From Conoideocrella luteorostrata (Eukaryota; Ascomycota; Sordariomycetes; Hypocreales; Clavicipitaceae), in NCBI GenBank assembly GCA_032433595.1, contig JASWJB010000356.1:1-40819 (forward strand): 40,819 nucleotides of DNA. The letters are read 5' to 3'. Position 1 is the first letter of the stretch; every line of letters begins with the position of its first letter. The notes beneath the pieces were generated by a model that was given only the letters and a program-made list of their open reading frames with translations, had not been told where the DNA came from and searched no databases. This document shows positions 24,085-37,859 of this stretch, in pieces. A program made the position numbers and the translations under genes.

Positions 24085-26237
24085 ATGAGCGGCAATGCCA
24101 GCTGTTCGAAAACAAGGCTTCACCGACGCAAAGACTACAAGATAGCCATCATTTGCGCCTTGCCGCTGGAGGCTGACGCTGCGCACAGTTTCTTCGACGA
24201 GTTCTTCGATACCGAACCCCCGAAAGCCATCAGTGACACCAATCACTATACCAACGGTCGTATTGGAGACCACCATGTTGTCCTCGTTCTTCTCCCGGGC
24301 ATTGGAAAAGTAAATGCAGCTAGTGCCGCCGTCTACCTAAAAGTTAGCTATCCCAGCCTGCAGCTTGCTTTAGTTGTCGGTGTTTGTGGCGGCGTCCCGC
24401 AGACGGATAAAGGGGAAGACGATATTCTGCTGGGTGATGTTGTCATTAGCAATACCCTTGTGCAGATTGACTTTGGGCGATCTTATCCAGGAGGAATTTT
24501 CTCCCGAAAGACATCAGTCCTAGACAACTTGGCGAGACCCAACAAACACATTCGATCTATATTGTGCGGCCTTGAAACGCGTCGGTGTCGAGACGAACTG
24601 CAGCAGAGGACTAACAGGTTGTTAAATGATCTGCAACAAGCACGGATGAATGACGCACCTTATTGCAGAAAGAGCATGTATCCTGAAGCGGCTCGCGATG
24701 TCCTTTTCGAGCCGCAATACCGGCATCGACATTATGGCCCCTTTGTCACCTGCTGTAACGAGACTCAAACCTGTGCATCGGCTCTTAAGGCGACTTGTCA
24801 CAACTGCGGCTGCGACGAGACACGCACGGTTATGAGGAAGATTAGCAAACTCGAAGGGGTAATGGCACAAAACATATCTCGGGAAATAAATATCCACATC
24901 GGTCCGGTTGCATCCGGAGACATGGTCATGAAGTCCGGGGAAGACCGAGATCGTATAGCAAACCAAGAAGAAATCGTGGCGTTTGAGATGGAAGGGGCCG
25001 GAATTTGGGATGAGGTACCTTGCATCGTCATTAAAGGCGTTGGCGACTATGCAGATAGCCACAAAAACAAAGCATGGCAAAACTTTGCCGCTACCACCGC
25101 CGCTGCTGCCACGAAGGCTTCTTTGGAACTTCTCAACCATTTTGATCGTGGAAAAACTGGTACGCCCCCAAGATTTATCTTTTGAAAGAATCTAACTAAT
25201 TAGTACACTTCAATCTTACAGTAGGGTTTGCATCTAGCCAGAAATCATCAGAACTGGAGGTCCGGCTTAAAAAACCCTTTTCTCAAGATTCAATACTCGT
25301 ATCTAGATTAGGTGCCTTTCTTCAAGAGAACCAACATCTGCGCGCACAAATGCCGCTTAACCCCGTTCTGGTTGTCGACGCTCGTGGCTGTTTAATGCCG
25401 TTTCACTTGGTAACTATCAACTCAAAAGAGGTATAAGCTACACGCACATGTCTCGTACTAGAAATAAAAGACATGCTGACACTTTCTTCCTAGCTATTTA
25501 TTAATGTCCTGGAATCTAGATTCAGCGACGTAGGAACTGGAAAAATTCGGCGCGGCGAATGGTTTTTAGAAGAGCAGACCAATGGGCAGCGTCTGGACCT
25601 TGGAAAACCGTGGCTTTCTGTCATAAAGGTTGGTTGCACAAAATCCGAAACGAAGGAAAAAAAAACCACGAAAGATCCAAAGCTTAACTCTTGTTGAGAT
25701 TAGCCTCATCAGATTCTTCAAATGAACATGGTATTCAGGAGGCAAAACGAATCTCATACGGGGTGCCCAGGCTGCAAGTCGGTCAACTTGGGCGAGAGTA
25801 CTAAAAAAACTCAGTGGTGAGTGGCGTCTCATATTTGCTGCGTTCTTTACTTTTACTATTAGAAATCTTATAAATCAGTTACCTAACTGGAGTTACAGTA
25901 CAGTCTGCGGGTTAACCTACACGCGCGTGGACGAAATTTTAAGCGACTTGGACCATGAAGCAATCGACTCACAGAATGAGCCAAAAGCTGAAGACTCAAT
26001 CCAACAATACAAGCATGTTCACTTGATTGATGTACAGTTCAAGTTATCGCTAGCTGGCATGTCTCCCAATTACTGGCAATGCGTAAGTGTCAAATTTGCA
26101 CGGCAAAAACACTATCGAATGCTCACATTACTTAGTGTCAATGTCATCATGGTTGGTTTACAGTTCGTTCAGATAATGCCTGCCCAAATTGCTTTGTGGG
26201 CCGCTGCCCAAATTGTGCATATGCGTATGACGCATGA
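24085..26237 (+). CDS. PNP/UDP phosphorylase-like domain with ubiquitin-like segment and Cys-rich tail
   Basis: Exons 24085-25159, 25222-25430, 25494-25628, 25704-25816, 25899-26082 and 26136-26237 give 605 residues. Residues 18-350 match the purine/uridine phosphorylase fold used as N-terminal domain in many fungal NLR-like proteins: IAIICALPLEADA, LLPGIGKVNAA, LVVGVCGGVP, LGDVVIS, and VAFEMEGAGIWDE with the conserved Glu pair. The fold also includes nucleosidases, so the reaction is open. Residues about 405-485 (PVLVVDARGCLMPF...FINVLESRF...W) resemble the ubiquitin-like (ULD_2) module of fungal proteins. The tail has CxxC pairs at 494/497 and 511/514, then C572, C573, C575, C588, C591, C596 and C599, likely a zinc ribbon/RING-like fold. 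There is no NACHT, NB-ARC or WD/ankyrin part. Convergent with the transcription factor gene. Function as an immune-type effector is inference. Confidence 0.82.
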
Positions 26238-26613
26238 CTAAATAGGACCTGAAGTTGGATTGTGTGGAATTGAGGATATTATCAATGCTGATCTCTCTGC
26301 TATCTGATGTACGCATGTGGAGACGTAAGCTATATCCACACCCAAGAGACCTTGCATCAATATTGTAGTTCCGGCCTCCCCAGGAACATAGATAGTCAGA
26401 TGTGGTTCAAAGACTGTGGCGGCAACTTCTAGTTTTTAGCGTTATGGTATATATCCTGAAGTTCTCGTATGGCGGCGAGAAGCCATTAATCTATTCATAC
26501 ATGACCCAAGACATCAAGCTGCACCAAATTGCCTCGCAAATATGCTCTCACTGAGTGGTCTCAGCTGGATCAGTTTCAACATGTGTTCAATCCCCGTCTC
26601 GTTGAGATTCGCC
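26238..26613. other. Convergent intergenic region
   Basis: 376 bp between two 3' ends. No gene or clear structure seen. Confidence 0.6.
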
Positions 26614-29402
26614 TCATAGCTGCATGTGACCCATTTCCGTGCCCGGCACAGTGTTGGCAAAAGTATTTGGATCCACGTAGGAGTTTTGTAATTGCCACCA
26701 TTGCACATCGTCTGGCGTCCAAAAAGGCGACATCTCCCCTTGCAGCCCATTTACGGCGTTGAAAGGTGTGACACTGACGGTGGAATCGGACTCCATGGGG
26801 GCCTTCGGTCTGGAATTACTCGTCCGCATGGAGGAACGGCGAGATGCCTTCGCGGCCTCCTCCTCATCGTCTACGACGTTGGTCCCGCTGGCCGCTAGGA
26901 GTTCGTCCCACTCGGGCACCTCTCGTGTTTTAGTTGTGGAGAAGAATAGGTATCGTTGGTAGAATCGCTCCAAATGCAGCGCGCTCGCAGTGTCGGGGTC
27001 AGAATTCCTTGAATTCCAGAGTCAGTCAAGGCCATCTTTGAAGTGAAGCAAATGCGAAATGACGCTCTTACATTGGTGGTAAAGTCAGCCCGACGGCTTC
27101 TTCCAGTCCGTAATGCCGTATAGCGGCGCAGCAACGACGATACTAGGAGCCCAAAAGTCAGTAAACCCGACTGACCGTACTAGTTAGAACAGACAGAAAG
27201 CGACGTACAATTTGTTCAGCCAGCGGCATCTTCGGCATCGAGTTTTCAAGCGCATGTAAATTTGCCTTCAACAGCTCCACAGCCTGCACGCGGCTCTGAG
27301 CATCGCTCTCCTGCCATGGAATGGCTGACAACAAGGCGCATGTGCCGTCCCAGATGCACACGCTGAACCAAGGGTCGCGAAACAGGTGATCTGGCTCGAC
27401 GTTGAATACTCGCTGGATGAGATGTGATATTTCTTTGGCGTGCAGCAAGAATTCTTCGGCACAGTCTTGGAGAAATTGTGGCGGTGCTTGGGCGGCCACT
27501 TGCTCCAGATTGGGCTCTATGCTCTCTGGCAGGAAGATGCCAAAGAGCAGGACGCAGCATTGGTGGTAGTAGGCGTGTATCATCATGAATATGTCAAGGT
27601 GTCGGCTAACGCGAAACATGTACATGTGGCGCTCGTTGAAGGCATAATTCCTGGGCAGATTACTCTTCCAGGTGAAAATTTCATTCCGGAGCGACGAGAA
27701 CATTGATCCCTCCATCCATGGGCAATCCATTGCCGCGTGAATGGACCGAATGTAGCTATTTTTATTTTTGCATTAGTGAGTCACCATACAATATTTCAAA
27801 AAAGAAAAAAAGAAAGAAAAGAAGAAGAAAAGAACAGAAAAGAAAAAAGAGGCTCGCTTACCGCAGAATTTTCCGCCGCGTGACAAGAATACTGATTAGA
27901 AATGCGCAATGATTCGATGACTGCTGCGTGGCAACATCATCGACCACGTTCTGCATCTGGCGCAACGTGAGGGTCTTGCATGGGATTCCTTGAGTAAAGC
28001 TCCAGAGATTACACGGGAGGGGGACATCCAACAGCAGATTCATGTCAATCTCGAGTTGGTCGTTATCGAAGAGCAGATCAGACACAAACACCGCCCACAT
28101 GAGGCGTCGACGGCATTCTTGCTGCAGGAACGAAGTCGATGGGTTAGTCTCGTAGAGCCGCAAGTCTAGTGTCATTCGGATGGCGATTCCTGTCACGGTC
28201 AATGAATGCTCGGGTCTTCCATTTCTTCGAATGGGCCATCTGGTGGACTTACCAACAAGGTTCCAGGCGGATGTGTAGTTGCCCTCGTGCATTTCGTGAA
28301 GGGCCAAAAATTGGATTGCGGAAATGGTCAGCGTTGAGCTTCCAGATAAGTTTCTCATGACGATTGATTTGGCTTCATCGACCCAGACGGAACCTTTCTG
28401 GCCGCTATTCTCTTCCGGCATAAACTTGGCTGAAGATCCGCAAATGGCGAGTAAGAGTAGAGGAGGTGCTCGGTCGATGCCGGCGCAAAGCGAGCCGGGA
28501 TGAAGGAAGTTATTGCAGCTAATAGGGTGAACATTTTCCAAAAACGAGTCCAGGTAAGGCAGTACATGCCGGCCAGAAGGCGGTTCGTTAGGTCCCCTCA
28601 GCTGCGAATCTGGCGTCTGAACAGGCTGAGTGGAGGCCACAGAGCCTCTCGGGACAAGAGGACGGCTTTGGCTACCAGTCTGACGGGCACGTTTGGAGCT
28701 ATTCGATTTGGATGGCGAGGCAGTTTTCTTGTGATTATCAGACATCTCAATATCTTCGTCGTCGTACTGCGATGAAACGCTTGACCCAGCCGCGCTCGAA
28801 GCTTCTTGTGACGATTTCTCGCCCCTCTGTTCCGCCGGCAGCTGCGTGTCGGTAGGGGTGGCTTTGGAGTGGGAAAGCTTGGATCCTCTTCTCTTAGTAG
28901 TAGCAACATACTCACATGTATGTCCTTTCTTCGCACAAAGACTGCAAGCTGGTTTCAGAGCATCACACTTGAGCTTTTTGGAACGACATCGACCACAGGC
29001 GGCAGTCGTGCGCAATCGCTTATGCCCTGCTTGGGTCAGGTCCGCGTCTCCCCCACCTGATACAACGATGGTTCCGGCGTGAGGGCCTTTAGTTGGTGCT
29101 ATACAGAAGCGAATCAGCCAAAATCTTCTCGGAGACATTGCTGGGAGCATAGCACTGGTGTGCAGTTACCATCTCTAAGGCATTGGAGGCCGAGCTTGTC
29201 GCACCGCTCGCAGATGCCCGATCTACCATCACATTTAACCTGTACGAAAGTTCAGCGCTTTTTATTTCATGAATAGTAGACCGAACGTCGTCGTGGCCAT
29301 CAGAAAAACTCACCTTCCTACGTCGGCATGTGTCGCAGCCTATACAGAGCGTTAGCGTACCAAGGATGAGAAATGATTCCTGTGAAGTAACTTACCAGCC
29401 AT
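26614..29402 (-). CDS. Transcription factor with two Zn2Cys6 clusters and a fungal-specific TF domain
   Basis: Minus-strand exons 29402-29396, 29339-29314, 29239-29170, 29098-28253, 28189-27862, 27755-27209, 27142-27072 and 27007-26614 give 762 residues. The first cluster uses Cys 4, 7, 14, 21, 24 and 31, and the second Cys 69, 72, 79, 86, 89 and 96; both have the same C-X2-C-X6-C-X6-C-X2-C-X6-C spacing. Cluster 1 is split over three tiny exons, whereas cluster 2 is in one exon. A Ser/Lys-rich linker (100-190) follows, then the fungal-specific transcription factor domain (about 195-560: LPYLDSFLENVHP, IAIRMTLDLRL, RRRLMWAVFVSD). The C-terminus is acidic and Ser-rich. Nuclear regulator; targets unknown. 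The start ATG leads straight into cluster 1. If the three 5' exons were skipped, a single-cluster protein would result. It lies downstream of the sulfatase on the same strand. Confidence 0.88.
27756..27861 (-). other. Long polypyrimidine intron in the zinc-cluster factor
   Basis: The 106-nt intron between exons 5 and 6 carries an almost pure pyrimidine tract on the coding strand (purine on plus, about 27798-27850). Donor GTAAGC and acceptor ATAG restore frame (CG|C, Arg). It is longer than the other introns of this gene (55-71 nt). Confidence 0.8.
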
Positions 29403-31397
29403 GGCATCACTCTCCAGCAGTATGTCGTGATCAGGAGTGTAGTCTCATTGGGATACGCTGTCTGTCTATTTATGCGAAATCTGGTCAAGATACAACTTCA
29501 GTAGCATGTCCATGGGTGTATAATATGTGGTGATGCCAACGAAAGAATGGACAAGAAGAGTTAAGTCTGGCAAATGAAGTAGACGCTAGAGGTTGGGATG
29601 TTGACGCCGGCAGCGAACGAGACTGGATGCCACTGGGAGCACTGCAAGTCCACCGGAAGCGCCTGGCGGGCGAGCAGGTTCCTTGAGGCCCCCACACCAA
29701 TCAAAGGCAGCCAATGTCTGGTTGGGAATTTCGTTGGTTGAAAGCTCCATGCTAAAGTCTAGTTATGTCGACTCAGCTGCGGTGGATGCTGCTGATGGGC
29801 GGCAGTAGATGACTGTACTGTACTCCGTACGCCGTACAATACTCGACTAGTACTCCGCAGGTGCCTTAGTTGCTGAGGGGGTGGACTGGAGCTACCACCG
29901 GCGCCGGTTTTTCATATGTACGGAGAACGTCGCTGGCGGGATGGGCAGCTGGCGGGCTGGCGTGTTCCGCCGCCATACGTTAACCGGAGCGTGGCGCGCC
30001 ATGTTGACGCTAAAATGGCCCCCACACTAGCCTATACGGAGTAGTTAGGGGTTCAACCACAGTACCCAAACCAAGGCACTTTGACACTTGTCGGCCCTTG
30101 CGGCCCTACGGTGCAGAGCTAATAGCCATAGTGACATGGTGTCAAATGTCAAATGTCCACAGCTTTGGTCTCATGCGGTCCCGAGCGTCGTCCGAGAGAG
30201 CGTTGGCTAACAACCCGAATCAACCACAGGGAACCCCAACACCACCGCATGCTGATAAAGCGCAAAGCCATACGGGCCTCTGTTTTTAGTATCAGCTTGC
30301 GAAATAGAAAATACTGTGAACAAGGGTTTCTGGGCCGCCACTAAGATACTTCAAAATAGACGTAAATCACTGCCTGCGAGTGGGAGCGCGCCATGCTCAC
30401 AGCAAGGCTTGGTAGGCGCTCCTTGGACAGTTACTGCTGAGTCTAACACAATATTACTGTAACTTGCTCACGCACTCTGTTCCTGCTCTGCATGCGCCGG
30501 TAACTGACTGCCGGTCAGCTTACGTCTTATCCACACGGGCGAGGGAGCCGACCGCCTTTGAATCCAAAGCCAGACCAAAATAGTATCGCCTTAGTTAATC
30601 ATGTTTAGCATGCGGCACTGCCAAAGCTCCGTCGCCTCGAATCTCGAATGGGATTTCCCTCTGGCTCTCGACCTGCATCCATTTGCTCTCCAGCCCAACT
30701 TGGTGACTGCAATGGCTCCACCCCGGGGCTCTTGTTAAAGATATGCGCAGTAACTAGTCCGTATCTGGATGCGCTGTGGCTTGCCGTTGCAGCTCAACCA
30801 GAACAGTCAATATTCCAGCAGGGAGCTCAGCGCCCTATGCCTCAGCCATCGGCCAATTTTTCATCGCAAGTGCCTCCCATTTGCTCATTTCCTCGGACCC
30901 GGAACCCAGTGCACATCCCTGTCCGTATTACGCGGCACAGAGGCTCACATTGTACGGAGTACTCCGTATTGTACACGCGATATCTCCTAGAAACCCGAGA
31001 GGCTCCAAGTACGTATGTGTCTGCGGCACTGCTAAGCCAATAGGATTCACCGATTAATCGGTACTTAGTTTACCGATCATCTTCCACAACACTACGGAGT
31101 ATAAAAGTCCGTACATCCCTGCTACTTACAGATCGCTACAGCGCAATGGGTACGGTTTGGCAGGCAGCGCCGGTCACTAAAAGTCACTGGCCAAAACGTC
31201 CAAAGCGGCGGGCCTGGGACACATGTTGGGAGCCTCTCGGAATTCAAGGAGATACAGCTCCCATCCCTACAAGCAAGTACGGCAAGTGCTTAAGTACGCG
31301 CCATCTACTCCGTACCGAGTCTCCCTCCCACAAAGTCCAGATCTCGTCGCCATTCACAACAAACGCGACACGTGCTTCCTCATCCACGGAGTTTTGT
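29403..31397. other. 2-kb intergenic region rich in ACGGAGTA motifs
   Basis: This is the 5' region of the zinc-cluster factor and the 3' flank of the sulfatase. No supported gene; the open frames at 30648-31057 overlap each other and show no family. Six exact motif copies lie here. Confidence 0.55.
29821..31313. promoter_or_regulatory. Six ACGGAGTA/TACTCCGT motifs upstream of the zinc-cluster factor
   Basis: Exact copies start at 29821, 30036, 30954, 30960, 31094 and 31306. The pair 30954/30960 overlaps to form a perfect palindrome, TACGGAGTACTCCGTA (30953-30968), which contains CGG-N6-CCG, a layout bound by Ppr1-type Zn2Cys6 factors. The copy at 31094 runs directly into TATAAAAG. Regulation by the adjacent factor is only a hypothesis. 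Confidence 0.5.
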
Positions 31398-35719
<4,322 letters not shown>

Positions 35720-37276
35720 ATGAATTCCATTGAGCTAACCAACCAGCGCGCTGTCGTGCAAGCACGGGGTGTAGATGAGCCTGAGGAAGAAGGCTTGACC
35801 GAACACCACCTCGAACCAACGGACCGCGGACCGGCAGCATGGAGACTTCTATGTCTAACATTCATCTTCGAGTCTCTATTCTGGGGTACGTGTATTATTC
35901 TATACGGTTCAGTCTGTTTTGTTTTGGTTTTGCTCTATTCCTTTCACTGTGTTTTCATTCACGGTCATTTTGGATTCAGTAATGGGGAGTAAAATGGGTG
36001 GTCATGTAGGGTTTATCGTCTGGTTTTATTTCTGACACTCCCATCCATATCTTGCTTAGGTTTACTGCTATCGTTCGGTGTCTTCCAAGACTACTACTCC
36101 CAACAGCCCCAATTCGCCGACAACCGCTACATCGCCGTCGTCGGCACCGTTGCCTCCAGCATATCGTATTTGGGAGCACCATTCATCACGCCGTTCATCA
36201 AGCGATATCAGCGGTTCCAGCACAAGATGATCTGGTGTGGTTGTAAGTATCTCCCACATAATCCTGAGCCTAGCTTTTTCCAACACTGACTAATAAATGC
36301 CTCGACAGGGCTGATTTGCATTTCCGGCGTTGCCCTCGCCTCATTCTGCGACACAGTCAAAACTCTAATTCTGACACAAGGCGTTGCCTACGGTATTGGA
36401 TTTCTTATATTTTATTTTCCAATCTTGAGCATGGTGAATGAGTATTGGATCGCCCGCCGCGGAATGGCATATGGTCTGCTCTGCAGCTCATCTGGAGCCT
36501 CTGGAGCATTTATGCCTTTCGTCATTCAGGAGCTATTAGACAGATACGGCTACCGTACCACGCTAAGGGCTCTTGCCATGGCATTGTTTGTCTTGACTGG
36601 ACCGTTGATCCCTTTTCTTCGTGGTCGCCTGCCCTTGTCGTCGCAAACGGCCCTGGCAAGACCAGACTGGGGGTTCCTCCGCAACACGTTGTTCTGGATA
36701 TATTCCGTCTCAAACATCGCCCAGGGGCTAGGCTATTTCTTCCCGTCGCTGTTCTTGCCTTCCTATGTGACGTCTCTCGGACTGAGCAGCAAATACGGCG
36801 GCTTATTACTGGCATTGATGAATATATCCCAGGTCCTCGGCCAGCTTACATTCGGGTCGCTCTCTGATCGCAACCTGCCCCTAAGTGTCCTGACTGCCGT
36901 GTCATTAGCTACCGCTGGTACAGCAGCCCTCGCCCTGTGGGGCTTGGCGACGTCGCTGCCGCTGTTGATCGTGTTTGCCCTTGTCTATGGCTTCTTTGCC
37001 GCCGGGTATACGGCTATGTGGGCTAGGATGACTACGGCGGTGACGAGTGACCCGCTGACTGTTCCTTTTGTTTTTGGCTTGTTCAACTTTGGCAAGGGAA
37101 TTGGCAATGTCCTGGCGGGTCCGATCAGCTCGAATCTCTTGTTCTCTGCGACGTCGGCGGAGAGCTATGGACTGGCCAAGTACATGCCGCTCATTGTTTT
37201 TACGGGCTGCAGCATGATCTTTGGGTCTCTGACTATGGGACTGCGGCATGCGAGGATTTCGCATTGGATAGGGTAA
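35720..37276 (+). CDS. MFS transporter, monocarboxylate-transporter-like
   Basis: Exons 35720-35885, 36060-36242 and 36309-37276 give 438 residues. The N-terminal 38 residues are acidic and soluble, then about 12 hydrophobic helices follow in two sets of six separated by a basic-proline loop (about 225-245). Helix 1 ends in SFGVFQDYY, typical of the fungal monocarboxylate-porter (SLC16-like) family. NEYWIARRGMAYGL after helix 4 and GSLSDRNLP between helices 8 and 9 correspond to conserved MFS loop motifs. Intron 1 is 174 nt, the longest in the window, but its junctions (G|GT to Gly) restore a continuous first helix. Likely plasma membrane; the substrate is unknown. Adjacency to the sulfatase suggests uptake of an organic anion, which is inference. 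Confidence 0.88.
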
Positions 37277-37859
37277 ATCAATTGGCTTCGTTTTCCATCC
37301 AGACTAGATTTTGTTTGATGCTGAGGTAACTTGGTGATGGTCTGACTTGAAGCTAGTAAGGCTGGAATTTGATATGTGCCTTACATGTTAGGGAGATATT
37401 GCAGGGGAACAATCACTTTCTTTGAGGACTTAGTTGAGCACACAGCATATCGGAACAATCTTTAGAAGGACACAGGCAAGGAGTTGACGTGCGTATCTTC
37501 CTATAAACGCAACCACCTAAATTTATTAAATACACCTTTATTCCAACACAATTCTTACGAAAACCAAAACAATATCAAGCCATTTTTTTCGCAGACCAGC
37601 CAGACCATCCTATCAGTTGTGTACAAATGAAACATAAGCAGTATTCGGCAGTGTAGGAACACTAAACCGCCTTTGACCAACGTCCAATCATCCAATCACC
37701 TTGTCTTCGATCTTCACATACATCATTTTTCAGTCTCTTGATGATTGAGAGCCACATCATACCGGGTTTCCGCAAATGAACTTTTCATGACGGAGACCCA
37801 GCCCGCTAATGCGCTGCTGCTCAGCTATCAACATTCCCACCGTATTTGCTTCAACAATC
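37277..37859. other. Convergent intergenic region
   Basis: 583 bp between the 3' ends of the MFS and photoreceptor genes. AT-rich patches around 37510-37590; no gene seen. Confidence 0.6.

Noticed and set aside
24622..25140. 172-codon open frame on the minus strand
   Set aside because: It lies wholly antisense to the phosphorylase-like exon and shows no family features; a shadow frame.
30648..31057. Overlapping open frames of 73-131 codons on the plus strand
   Set aside because: Several frames are open at once with no recognisable protein, and ACGGAGTA motifs run through them; more likely non-coding.
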